Shown: piece after piece, positions 1 through 8,403 of the stretch
How the letters are laid out: the number at the start of each line of letters is the position of its first letter
How positions within the stretch are numbered: the stretch's first letter is position 1
Source of the DNA: Streptomyces sp. NBC_01283
GTDB taxonomy: Bacteria; Actinomycetota; Actinomycetes; Streptomycetales; Streptomycetaceae
Direction: 5' to 3'
Assembly (NCBI RefSeq): GCF_041435335.1
Contig: NZ_CP108430.1
Span: 4,805,501 to 4,869,500, forward strand
DNA: 64,000 nucleotides
Notes under the pieces: model-generated
Database searches by the model: none
Seen by the model: the letters and a program-made list of their open reading frames with translations, nothing else
Told to the model about the DNA's origin: nothing
Made by a program: the position numbers and the translations under genes

Positions 1-245
1 ACGGCCGGTTTCGTGGAGAGAAGCGCCGCGAACTCATCGGGGTCGTACGCCGCGATCTCGTGCGCGTCGAGATCGTCCGCGTTCAACCGCCGCGCGATCG
101 TATGCGGGCCCGCGAACGCCCACTCCATCGGAACCTGCTGGTCGAGCAGCATCCCGACGAGCGCGGCCAGCGGACTGCGGCCGAGGAGCTCGTCGGCTTC
201 CGGTTCCTGGGCCAGGTGCAGGGTGACGTCCATGGAGTCGATCAT
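1..245 (-). CDS. HhH-GPD-type base-excision DNA repair protein, 3'-truncated by window edge
   Basis: On the minus strand a frame opens at 245 (ATG; a second in-frame ATG lies at 233) and runs off the left end without a stop, giving about 81 residues. The start MDVTLHLAQEPEADELLG and the segment LVGMLLDQQVPMEWAFAGP are what I recall from the Streptomyces HhH-GPD family of putative DNA glycosylases. Such proteins bind DNA through a helix-hairpin-helix and excise damaged bases. The HhH and catalytic part lie outside the window, so the call rests on the N-terminus. No strong ribosome-binding site separates the two start candidates. Confidence 0.7.
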   Translation of the reverse strand, partial: MIDSMDVTLHLAQEPEADELLGRSPLAALVGMLLDQQVPMEWAFAGPHTIARRLNADDLDAHEIAAYDPDEFAALLSTKPA

Positions 246-433
246 CCCGTGTGGGGGTTTTCTTCGCACCAGCACCAGCACGAGGGCGGGAAGGGCGTCT
301 GGGAGGAAATGGGAGTGCGGTCACCGGAACCGGCCCATTAACCTCGTCGCATGTCTACGCCCCGCATCTCCTAGCCAGGACACCGGTCTCCACGTCACCC
401 GTGTGTCCATTCGCTACTGCGGAGCGTTACCTC

Positions 434-2035
434 ATGATCACCGCCCGACGCATCGACGTCCGCGGCGGCGCCCGGCTACTGCTGGCCGGCGCCTCCTTCC
501 ACATCGCCCCCGGCGACCGCATCGGCCTCGTGGGCCGTAACGGCGCCGGCAAGACCACCCTGCTCAAGACCCTCGCGGGGCAGGCCGCCCCGGCCGCCGG
601 GACTCTCACCCGCACCGGCTCCCTGGGATACCTCGCCCAGGACCCCGCCGCTGCCGACCCGCACAGCACCGTCACGGCCCGCATCCTCTCCGCCCGCGGC
701 CTCGACCAGGCGGTGCAGGCCCTGCGCGGCGCCGAGAGCGCCATGGCCGCGGCCGGGAGCGGCGCGGAGCAGCAGCGGGCCATGGCCGCCTACGCCCGCG
801 CGGACGACGCGTTCCAGGCGCGGGGCGGGTACGCCGCCGAGGCGGAGGCCGCTCGCGTGGCCGCGGGGCTCGGGCTCCCCGAGCGCGCGATGGACGCGCC
901 GGTGGGTCACCTCTCCGGCGGCCAGCGGCGCCGCGTGGAGCTGGCCCGCATCCTCTTCTCGCGCCACGACACCCTCCTCCTCGACGAGCCGACCAACCAC
1001 CTGGACGCCGATTCGGTCGGCTGGCTGCGGGGGTATCTGGGGACCTATCCCGGCGGGCTCGTCCTCATCAGCCATGACACCGGGCTGCTCGCGGACACCG
1101 TCAACCGCGTCTTCGCGCTCGACCCGGGCCGCGCTGCCGTCGACGTACACAACACCGGCTGGCACACCTACCTCGCCCAGCGGGCGGCGGACGAGCGGCG
1201 GCGCGGCCGTGAGCGGGCCAACGCGGAGCGGAAGGCCGCCTCCCTGCGCAGCCAGGCGGAGAAGATGCGCTCGCACGTCGCCACCGCCACCGCCGCGAAG
1301 AACATGGCCCGCCGCGCCGACCGGATGCTCGCCGCCACCGAGCCGGTGCGGCGCGGCGAGCGGGTCGCGCGGATCCGGCTGCCCGAGCCCGCGCCCTGCG
1401 GTCGTACGCCGCTCGGCGCGGTCAGCCTGGTGAAGGCGTACGGGGGCCATCGGGTGCTCGGCGGCGTCGATCTGGCCGTCGACCGGGGCAGCCGGCTGGT
1501 CGTCCTGGGGTTCAACGGCGCCGGGAAGACCACCCTCCTGCGCCTCCTCGCCGGGGCCGAACTCCCGGACAGCGGGCGGGTGGTGCACGGTCACGGGGCC
1601 CGGCTCGGCTACTTCGCGCAGGAGCACGACACCCTCGACGGCGGGATGACGGTGCGGGAAAACCTTGCCGCCGTCGCGCCCGGTCTGACGGACGGTGAGG
1701 TGCGGGGCGTGCTCGGGTCCTTCCTGTTCCGCGGGGACGACGCCGACAAGCCCGCCGCCGTGCTGTCGGGTGGCGAGAAGACCCGGCTCGCGCTCGCGGG
1801 GCTCGTGCACTCGGGGGCGAACGTCCTGCTCCTCGACGAGCCGACCAACAACCTCGACCCGGCGTCGCGCGACGAGGTGCTCGGCGCGGTGGGCACGTAT
1901 CCGGGCGCGATCGTGATGGTGACGCACGACGAAGGGGCCATCGACGCGCTGCGGCCCGACCGCGTGCTGCTCCTGCCGGACGGGACCGAGGACCTCTGGA
2001 GCCCGGACTACCGGGAGCTCGTCGCGCTCGCCTAA
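434..2035 (+). CDS. ABC-F family ATPase (duplicated ABC protein)
   Basis: A 533-residue protein from ATG 434; the open frame extends further upstream but homology begins at MITARRIDVRGG. It has two ATP-binding cassettes and no membrane segments. Cassette 1 has Walker A GRNGAGKT (about residues 34-41), signature LSGGQRRRVELA (about 160) and Walker B LLLDEPTNHLD. An Arg/Ala-rich charged linker follows, as in ABC-F proteins, then cassette 2 with Walker A GFNGAGKT (about 358), LSGGEKTRLALA and LLLDEPTNNLD. ABC-F proteins act on the ribosome, as translation factors or antibiotic-protection proteins; which applies here cannot be read from sequence. It converges on the antiporter gene 22 bp downstream. 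Confidence 0.9.
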   Translation: MITARRIDVRGGARLLLAGASFHIAPGDRIGLVGRNGAGKTTLLKTLAGQAAPAAGTLTRTGSLGYLAQDPAAADPHSTVTARILSARGLDQAVQALRGAESAMAAAGSGAEQQRAMAAYARADDAFQARGGYAAEAEAARVAAGLGLPERAMDAPVGHLSGGQRRRVELARILFSRHDTLLLDEPTNHLDADSVGWLRGYLGTYPGGLVLISHDTGLLADTVNRVFALDPGRAAVDVHNTGWHTYLAQRAADERRRGRERANAERKAASLRSQAEKMRSHVATATAAKNMARRADRMLAATEPVRRGERVARIRLPEPAPCGRTPLGAVSLVKAYGGHRVLGGVDLAVDRGSRLVVLGFNGAGKTTLLRLLAGAELPDSGRVVHGHGARLGYFAQEHDTLDGGMTVRENLAAVAPGLTDGEVRGVLGSFLFRGDDADKPAAVLSGGEKTRLALAGLVHSGANVLLLDEPTNNLDPASRDEVLGAVGTYPGAIVMVTHDEGAIDALRPDRVLLLPDGTEDLWSPDYRELVALA

Positions 2036-2057
2036 GGCCGAGACCTTGGCCGGTTCC

Positions 2058-3260
2058 CTAGCCGGGGCCCGCCCCTGTGGTGTTGAGGTCGCGTGGCGAG
2101 CATGCCCGCAGCCTCAGCGCCACCAGCGGGAAGACGAGCACCGACACCATCGCCGCGCCGACGAGCGCCGCGGCCTCACCCGCCGTCAGTGCCTTGTCGG
2201 CCAGGCCGATGGTGGTGATCGCGACGACGAGCGGCAGGGCCGTGGCGGAGTAGAGCGTGAGGGCCCGCCGGTCGCGTACGTCCAGGTCACGCGGGGCGAG
2301 GAAGTACACGGGCAGGCCGCGTACGACGAGGAAGAGGAGGAGGAAGGCGGGGAGCAGGATGAGGGGACGGCCGCCGCCGAGCAGCGCGTCCAGGTCGAAA
2401 TCGATGCCGGTGACGATGAAGAACACCGGCACCAGGAAGCCGAAGCCCATCGCCTCGATCTTCCCGAGGACCACCTCGCTGCTCTCCGGCGCCGCGCCCT
2501 GCAGCACGAGCCGGGTGACCAGGCCCGCCGCGAACGCGCCCAGGAGCGTGTCGAGGCCGAAGGCGTACGAGAGGCCCAGCATCGCGGCGAGCAGCAGCAT
2601 CACGAAGCGCACCGCGAACTGGCCGCTGCTGTGCAGGGTCTTGGCGATGACCTGCGAGAACCAGGGAGGCCTCGGCCGCAGCGCCCAGAAGACCGCGGCG
2701 GCCGTGACGGCGGCGAAGGCGGCGAGCACCGCGGTCGCCGTGCCGGGCGAGCGGCCGCTCAGGAGCAGGGACATCGCGATGATCGGGCCGAACTCACCGA
2801 CCGCGCCGAATGCCATCATCACCGTCCCGAAGCGGCCCCGCAGGTCCCCGGAGTCGCGCAGGATCGGAAGCACCGTGCCGAGCGCGGTGCTGGTCAGCGC
2901 CGTGCCGATGACGAAGCTCTTGGTGACGGCGCCCCCGGACAGCGCGAACGCGACGCCGAGTCCGAGCGCCAGCGAGACCACCCACGCCCACACCGAACGG
3001 CGCAGGGTGTCCCCGCGGACGGCGTCGAACTGGATCTCGTACCCCGCGAGAAAGATCAGCATCGAGAGGCCGAGGTCCGAGAGCACGTCGATGACCTCGT
3101 CGTGGTGGGCCCACCCCAGAACGTCGGGCCCGATGAGGATGCCGAGCAGGATCTCGAAGATGACCAGGGGGACGGGGAGCCAGCGGCTGACGCCGTGGGT
3201 GAGGAGGGGCGCGAGCACGGCGATGGCCATGATCAGGATGAGCGTCCCCGGATGCGGCAT
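2058..3260 (-). CDS. cation/proton antiporter (CPA2/Kef-like)
   Basis: A 400-residue, very hydrophobic protein with roughly 11-12 predicted membrane helices. The start MPHPGTLILIMAIAVLAPLL is followed by a motif LPVPLVIFEILLGILIGPDVLGW (helix-break type) and LGLSMLIFLAGYEIQFDA, the usual layout of Na+/H+ or K+/H+ exchangers of the CPA2 family. It probably exchanges monovalent cations for protons across the cytoplasmic membrane for pH or salt homeostasis. There is no C-terminal RCK/TrkA domain, so the Kef-type regulatory part is absent. It is transcribed alone, divergently from the PrsW gene. The transported ion cannot be decided. Confidence 0.88.
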   Translation of the reverse strand: MPHPGTLILIMAIAVLAPLLTHGVSRWLPVPLVIFEILLGILIGPDVLGWAHHDEVIDVLSDLGLSMLIFLAGYEIQFDAVRGDTLRRSVWAWVVSLALGLGVAFALSGGAVTKSFVIGTALTSTALGTVLPILRDSGDLRGRFGTVMMAFGAVGEFGPIIAMSLLLSGRSPGTATAVLAAFAAVTAAAVFWALRPRPPWFSQVIAKTLHSSGQFAVRFVMLLLAAMLGLSYAFGLDTLLGAFAAGLVTRLVLQGAAPESSEVVLGKIEAMGFGFLVPVFFIVTGIDFDLDALLGGGRPLILLPAFLLLFLVVRGLPVYFLAPRDLDVRDRRALTLYSATALPLVVAITTIGLADKALTAGEAAALVGAAMVSVLVFPLVALRLRACSPRDLNTTGAGPG

Positions 3261-3369
3261 AGGACGTATTTAACCTAGAGTCGGGCGAAACGGACAGTGG
3301 GCGGCAAGCGGATAGCGGATAGCGGGCGACGGTGCGTGATCCGAATGCTTCGAAGGGGGATCCCGTCTG

Positions 3370-4392
3370 ATGAGCCAGAGGTTGGACACGCCGGCGAGTC
3401 GGCCCCCGGGCCCGGACGGCAACGGCCCGGACAGCAACGGCCCGGACGGCAACGGCCCCGCCCCGCAGATGCGGCCCGGCCTCTGGAAGCGCTGCCTCTG
3501 GGGCGGCCTCGCCCTCTGGCTGCTCACGGCCGTCATCACCTACGCCACGAAGAACACCAACCTCCTGCCCACCCTCATCCTCCTGGGCAGCTTCCTCGTC
3601 CCGGCCGTCTTCGTGCTCTGGGCCTACGAGCGGGACGGACGCGACCTCGGCCTCGGCGTGCTGCTCAACTGCTTCATCGTCGGCGGTGTGCTCGGGGTGC
3701 TCGGCGCGTCCGTCATGGAGTACTACCTCCTGCACCCCTCCCTGTGGATCTTCCTGGGCGTCGGTCTGATCGAGGAGGCCGTCAAGCTGGTCGCGCTGAT
3801 GCTGGTCCTGCGCCGCTTCCGGCAGATCCGCGGCCTGCGCGCCGGTCTGGTGCTCGGCGCCGCCGTCGGGTTCGGCTTCGCGGCCTTCGAGAGTTCCGGG
3901 TACGCCTTCAACGCCGCCGTCACGATGCGCGGCCTCGACCTGCGTTCGCTCCTGGAGACCGAGATCCTGCGCGGGCTCCTCGCCCCCTTCGGGCACGGCC
4001 TGTGGACCGCGATCGCGGGCGGGGTGCTCCTCAAGTTCCGTGAGCCGGGCGGGCGGTTCCGCTTCACGGGGCCGGTCATCGCCACGTATCTCGGTGTCTC
4101 GCTGCTGCACGCGCTGTGGGACTCGATGCACGGCATCGCCATCTGGCTCGTCGCGAGGATCACCAGCACCGGGCTCGACCCCGCGCTCTTCGCGCAGGGC
4201 TACATCCCCACCCCCACCGAGCAGCAGAAGCACCTGTTCACGCTCTTCTCCGACGGCGGGCTCGTCCTCGTCTCGCTCGCCGGGATCGGCTGGCTGCTCT
4301 CGCTCTCGCGTGCGGTGCGGGGTGGTGGTGGCGGTGGTGCGCGGGGCAGGGGGCGTCGTCCTACGTACGCGAGTGGCCCGCCACCGGGATGA
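3370..4392 (+). CDS. PrsW-type intramembrane metalloprotease
   Basis: 340 residues: a disordered Pro/Gly/Asn N-terminus with repeated GPDGNGPDSNG (residues 14-30), then about eight membrane helices. PrsW-family motifs are visible: the EE pair in LIEEAVKLV (E135/E136), FESSGYAFN, a His in PFGHGLW, and LLHALWDSMHG near the C-terminal part, the presumed metal-binding and catalytic residues. PrsW in Bacillus makes a site-1 cut in an anti-sigma factor; a comparable role here is inference. The tail is Gly/Arg-rich. It converges on the flotillin gene with a 45-bp gap. Confidence 0.85.
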   Translation: MSQRLDTPASRPPGPDGNGPDSNGPDGNGPAPQMRPGLWKRCLWGGLALWLLTAVITYATKNTNLLPTLILLGSFLVPAVFVLWAYERDGRDLGLGVLLNCFIVGGVLGVLGASVMEYYLLHPSLWIFLGVGLIEEAVKLVALMLVLRRFRQIRGLRAGLVLGAAVGFGFAAFESSGYAFNAAVTMRGLDLRSLLETEILRGLLAPFGHGLWTAIAGGVLLKFREPGGRFRFTGPVIATYLGVSLLHALWDSMHGIAIWLVARITSTGLDPALFAQGYIPTPTEQQKHLFTLFSDGGLVLVSLAGIGWLLSLSRAVRGGGGGGARGRGRRPTYASGPPPG

Positions 4393-4437
4393 CGCCGCCG
4401 CGAGGCCGCTCCGGTGGTGGGCCGCCGTGCGCCGGGG

Positions 4438-5658
4438 CTACTGGATCTCCACGGGGCCGTCGCCCTTGCCGCTGTCCGCCTGGCCGCGGGGGGCGGGAGC
4501 ACCCAGGTACCGCTTGATGTCGACGGGTTCGCGCTCACCCTGCCCCTGCCCACGTCCCTGGCCCTGCCCCTGGGAGGCGGGCGTGGCGAGGTTGTTGCGC
4601 ACCGAGTCCAGGATCGTCAGGCCCTGCCCGACCAGACCGGCCGCGATCTCGCCCAGCCCGTCCGCGCCGTTCAGGACGTTCACATTGGCGCCGGAGAGGC
4701 CGGTCGCCGCCTCCTTCACGATCAGCGGCAACTGGTCGATCAGCATCCGGTCGAGCGCGACCCGGTCGTACGACGCCGCCGCTTCCGCCTGGATCTTCAT
4801 CCGCTCGGCCTCGGCGAGGGCAAGGACCCGGATGCGCTCGGCGTCGGCCTCCGCGGGCTTGACCACCTCGGCTACCAGCTGCTGCTGCCGCAACTGGGCG
4901 GCGCGCTCGGCGAGTTCCGTACGGGCGCGCAGCACCTCCTGCTGCGCGTGCGCCTCCGCGAGCGGGCCCGCCTGGGAGGCCTTGGCCTGTGCCTGCTCGA
5001 CCTCGGCGGAGTACTGGGCCTGCACGATGGCGGTCTGGCGCGCGTACTCGGCCTGGTTCCGCGCCGCCTCCTGCTCGGCCTCGGCCGACGCCTGGGTCGC
5101 CTGCGCCTGGGCGATCTGGGCCTGGCGCTGGATGGCGGCCTTGTGCGGTGCGGACATGGCGTCGATGTAGCCGGTGTCGCCGTCGTCGATCGACTGGATC
5201 TGCAGCGAGTCCACGTGCAGGCCGATCTTCGCCATCTCGGACTTCGAGGTGTCGAGGACCTCGGTGGCGAGCTTCTGCCGCTCGGTGACGATCTCCTCGA
5301 CGGTCATCGAGCCGATGATGGAACGCAGATGACCGGCGAAGATACGGCCGGTCAGGACGGACATCTGGCCCTGGTCGGAGAGGAAGCGCTGGCCCGCGTT
5401 GACGATGCTCTCCGTGTCGTTGCCGACCTTGAAGGCGATCACGGCCCGTACCTTCAGGGCGATGCCCTGCCGGGTCACGCAGTGCTCGACGACTTCCGCC
5501 TCGCACATGGACAGCGTGAGGAAGCGGGTCTTGCGGAAGATGGGCAGCACGAACTTGCCGTGCCCCGTCACCACCCGGAAGGGGGCGCCGCCAAGTCCTC
5601 GCCTCCCGCCGGAGATCAGCATCGCCTCGTCGGGGGCGGGAACGCGGTAACCGAACAT
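4438..5658 (-). CDS. flotillin-like SPFH-domain protein
   Basis: 406 residues from ATG 5658, preceded by GAGGAG seven bases upstream; the frame is open further 5' but that part is Arg-rich noise. An SPFH/band-7 domain (about residues 20-180) is followed by a long Ala/Glu/Gln-rich coiled coil (QAQATQASAEAEQEAARNQ region) and a Gly/Gln-rich tail. Flotillins scaffold membrane microdomains and bacterial ones usually pair with an NfeD protein. Here the NfeD-like gene lies 11 bp upstream on the same strand, so the two form an operon. Confidence 0.87.
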   Translation of the reverse strand: MFGYRVPAPDEAMLISGGRRGLGGAPFRVVTGHGKFVLPIFRKTRFLTLSMCEAEVVEHCVTRQGIALKVRAVIAFKVGNDTESIVNAGQRFLSDQGQMSVLTGRIFAGHLRSIIGSMTVEEIVTERQKLATEVLDTSKSEMAKIGLHVDSLQIQSIDDGDTGYIDAMSAPHKAAIQRQAQIAQAQATQASAEAEQEAARNQAEYARQTAIVQAQYSAEVEQAQAKASQAGPLAEAHAQQEVLRARTELAERAAQLRQQQLVAEVVKPAEADAERIRVLALAEAERMKIQAEAAASYDRVALDRMLIDQLPLIVKEAATGLSGANVNVLNGADGLGEIAAGLVGQGLTILDSVRNNLATPASQGQGQGRGQGQGEREPVDIKRYLGAPAPRGQADSGKGDGPVEIQ

Positions 5659-5669
5659 CGATCGACTCC

Positions 5670-5924
5670 TCAACCGGCGTCGCCGGCGCCGTCGCCGGTC
5701 AACGCGTCCAACGGATCCGCCCACTTGATGACATCGACCTGGCGGCTGCCGCGCGACTCGATGACGAGTACGGCGGCGCCGTGCGGCAGCGGTTCGTCGG
5801 ACCAGGCGAGAAACGTCTCGGAACCTCCTCGGATCCGCACCAGGACCTCGCCCGGTCCCGCGGATCCGCGCGTACCGATGACGAGTTCACCGGTACAGCC
5901 GATCACAGCCTCATCCGGCGCCAT
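5670..5924 (-). CDS. NfeD-like OB-fold protein, flotillin partner
   Basis: 84 residues from ATG 5924, chosen because GGGGAGG sits about nine bases upstream; an ATG at 5948 is in frame but has no clear ribosome-binding site. The pattern GELVIGTRGSAGPGEVLVRI, then LPHGAAVLVIESRGSRQVDV, fits the C-terminal OB-fold of NfeD proteins. No membrane helix is present, so this is a soluble short form. It lies immediately upstream of the flotillin gene. Family assignment rests on fold-like pattern and context. Confidence 0.65.
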   Translation of the reverse strand: MAPDEAVIGCTGELVIGTRGSAGPGEVLVRIRGGSETFLAWSDEPLPHGAAVLVIESRGSRQVDVIKWADPLDALTGDGAGDAG

Positions 5925-6079
5925 CCGCGGCCGCCTCCCCCGTGTCATGCAGGCTCTGTCTGATCCCCGACCTTAGCGCGGGGGGCGCGGGGCGCCCATG
6001 TATGGGCGGGGGGTTGTTCGGGGGCGGGGGCCTTGGGGGGCGGATCCGAGGCAACCCTGACCTGTGCTTGCATACCGCA

Positions 6080-6655
6080 GTGAGCCAAGACCCCGCCCCG
6101 CGCACCCGTACCCGCGTCTCCGCTCCTACCTCCATCCGCCCCCGCCAAGCCCCCGACCTCCCCACCTGCGTGGAGGTCCTCGCTCAGGTGCACGCGGCTG
6201 ACGGGTATCCCACCAACTGGCCCGACCGGCCCGCCGACTGGTTGGCCGGGAGCTCGTTCACGGGGGCCTGGGTCGCCGAGCTCGGAGGCCGCGTCGTGGG
6301 CCACGTCGCGCTCTGCCGCAGTACCGCGGACGACGTCGCCCCCGTGCTGTGGAGCGGACGAGAAGGCGTGGCCGTCGAAGAGACCGCCGTGGTCAGCCGG
6401 CTGTTCGTCGCGCCGGAGGCCCGCGGGCACGGCATCGGGGCGCGGCTGCTGGCGCGCGTGGCGGCCGAGGCCGGGGAACTGGGGGTGTACCCGGTCCTGG
6501 ACGTCGTCGAGTCCGACACTTCGGCGACCGCCCTCTACGAACGCGCGGGCTGGCAGTTCCTCGGCACGGGCCGCCAGCGCTGGAGCCCCCAGCAGACTGT
6601 CACCGTACGGTGCTACGCCGCGCCGGAAGGCGCGGTCCCGCCGCCCCCGAGCTGA
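6080..6655 (+). CDS. GNAT family N-acetyltransferase
   Basis: 191 residues from GTG 6080. The acetyl-CoA binding motif is RLFVAPEARGHGIGARLLAR (R/Q-x-x-G-x-G/A), followed by a typical C-terminal ALYERAGWQFLGTGRQRW. It transfers an acetyl group from acetyl-CoA to an unidentified amine. Its 3' end overlaps the convergent LysR gene by 43 bp. The frame is open upstream of 6080, but those residues have no family character. Confidence 0.85.
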   Translation: MSQDPAPRTRTRVSAPTSIRPRQAPDLPTCVEVLAQVHAADGYPTNWPDRPADWLAGSSFTGAWVAELGGRVVGHVALCRSTADDVAPVLWSGREGVAVEETAVVSRLFVAPEARGHGIGARLLARVAAEAGELGVYPVLDVVESDTSATALYERAGWQFLGTGRQRWSPQQTVTVRCYAAPEGAVPPPPS

Positions 6656-7542
6656 GCCACCGCCCCCCGCAGCGCATCCAGAAGACCCCCCACCGCCGGG
6701 CGGTCGGGCGCGGGGCCCCGTACCGCCGCGTAGATCGACCGGACCGGCACCGGATTGCGGACCTCGCGGACGGCCACGCCGGAGTGGGGTGTGTCCAGGC
6801 CGAGTTCCGGGACGAGGCTGACGCCGAGGCCCGCGGCGACGAAGCCCTGCGCCGTGGCGTAGTCCCCGCTCTCCACCACGAAGTCCGGGCTGAAACCGGC
6901 CGCCCCGCACGCCTCCAGGATGGGGTCGAGGCAGGGACCAGGCGACTCGCTCGCGACCCACGGCTCGTCGGCCAGGTCCGTCATCTCCAGGAGGGGCTTC
7001 GCGGCGAGGGGATGCCCCACGGGGAGTACGGCGTGGTAGCGGTCGTCCAGGAGGTGCTCGAACCGGACGCCGTCCACGCCCAGTTGACCCGCCGGTCTGA
7101 CCACCAGGGCGAGGTCGGCCTGCCGGTCCCGCACCGCGGGCATCGGATCGTCGGGATCCGACAGCTTCAACTCGACCTGCACACCCGGCTGCGCCCGCCG
7201 CAACGCGGCAAGCGCCGGGGCGACGAGCAGCGCGCCCGCCGTCGTGAAGTACCGCATCGAGACCCGGCCCGTCCGCCCCGCCCGCAGCTCGGCGAGCGCG
7301 GTCTCCGCCTCGGCGATCTGCCGGCCGATCGCGACCGCGTACTCGGTGAGCAGCCGCCCGGCGTCCGTCGCCCGCACCCCGCGGCCGGTGCGCTCCAGGA
7401 GGGCGATGCCCGCCTCCTTCTCCAGGGCCGCCATCTGCTGGCTGACCGCGGAGGGCGTGTACCCGAGGTTGCGTGCCGCGGCGGTCACGGAGCCGCTGGT
7501 GACCACTGCCCGGAGGACTTGCATGCGCCGCGTATCAAGCAT
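6613..7542 (-). CDS. LysR family transcriptional regulator
   Basis: 309 residues. The N-terminal winged HTH is visible as MQVLRAVVTSGSVTAAARNL and YTPSAVSQQMAALEKEAG, and the rest is a two-lobe periplasmic-binding-like effector domain. The gene diverges from the cupin gene across a 140-bp gap, the normal arrangement for a LysR protein controlling its neighbour. Regulation of the cupin-flavoenzyme-hydrolase cluster is therefore likely but inferred. The 3' ends of this gene and the GNAT gene overlap antiparallel. Confidence 0.9.
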   Translation of the reverse strand: MLDTRRMQVLRAVVTSGSVTAAARNLGYTPSAVSQQMAALEKEAGIALLERTGRGVRATDAGRLLTEYAVAIGRQIAEAETALAELRAGRTGRVSMRYFTTAGALLVAPALAALRRAQPGVQVELKLSDPDDPMPAVRDRQADLALVVRPAGQLGVDGVRFEHLLDDRYHAVLPVGHPLAAKPLLEMTDLADEPWVASESPGPCLDPILEACGAAGFSPDFVVESGDYATAQGFVAAGLGVSLVPELGLDTPHSGVAVREVRNPVPVRSIYAAVRGPAPDRPAVGGLLDALRGAVAQLGGGGTAPSGAA

Positions 7543-7682
7543 GCAGTCCAGCTTAACTCCGCCCCGGGATCATCAGGCAGAACTAACAGGGGCGGCGGGT
7601 GGACGGTGGCTAAAGTCAGCACGCACGGCCAAGCACCCACGGTCGAGCACGGCACGGTCAAGTACCTGTGAAGGAGCGGAAC

Positions 7683-8168
7683 ATGTCCTATCCGGAGCCC
7701 CGCTATCTCGGCGAGGGCGGCGAGATCAACGCGGTGTTCAGACCGGCCGACCAGGAGCCCGAGCTGGTCAGCCCGCGCGGCAACCGTACGCACTACCTCG
7801 CGACGCACGCCTCGACCGGCGGCGAATTCGGCCTCTACCGGGTGGACATGGCCCCGAAGTCCCCGGGACCGAGCACCCACTTCCACAAGTCGATCTCCGA
7901 GTCCTTCTTCGTCCTCTCCGGCCAGGTCCAGCTCTACGACGGCGACCGCTGGATCACCGGCGGCCCCGGCGACTTCCTCTACGTCCCGGTGGGCGGCCTG
8001 CACGCCTTCAAGAACGACGGCGACGACCCCGCCTCCATGCTCCTGCTCTTCGCACCGGGCGCCCCGCGCGAGGAGTACTTCGAGCAGGTGGCGGAGATGG
8101 CCCAGAAGGGCGGCAAGGAGTTCGGCGAGTTCCTCGTCAAGCACGACAGCTTCTTCGTCGAGCGCTGA
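7683..8168 (+). CDS. cupin-domain protein
   Basis: 161 residues from ATG 7683, preceded by GAAGGAG; an upstream in-frame GTG at 7668 overlaps that site and is less likely. One double-stranded beta-helix cupin domain is present. Metal-binding positions are visible in THFHKSISESFFVLSG (H-x-H, then E) and a late His in VGGLHAFKN. Cupins of this type serve as dioxygenases, isomerases or small-molecule binders. It is the first gene of the rightward accessory cluster; substrate unknown. Confidence 0.82.
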   Translation: MSYPEPRYLGEGGEINAVFRPADQEPELVSPRGNRTHYLATHASTGGEFGLYRVDMAPKSPGPSTHFHKSISESFFVLSGQVQLYDGDRWITGGPGDFLYVPVGGLHAFKNDGDDPASMLLLFAPGAPREEYFEQVAEMAQKGGKEFGEFLVKHDSFFVER

Positions 8169-8403
8169 GGACCCCTGACCCCTGAGCCCGTGGGACGGCT
8201 GTCGGGTCCTGTCGGGTCCTCCTGCCGGCCGGGACCGGCGGCGTCGTGAATTGCGGGTACGGCCCGATGGCGGGACGCTGGAGAGGTCAGCTCTGTGGCT
8301 GATGGGGGGTGCCAGGACGCCGGCGTACATCCGCTCACCGACGGCCCCGACAGGGGGGAGCCCGGTTGCGTGCAGCGGTCAGCGTCTCGGCAAGGAGCCC
8401 GTC

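Noticed and set aside
1..540. Plus-strand frames at the left end (13-540 and 60-341)
   Set aside because: They oppose the HhH-GPD coding frame and run into the ABC-F start; composition is shadow-like.
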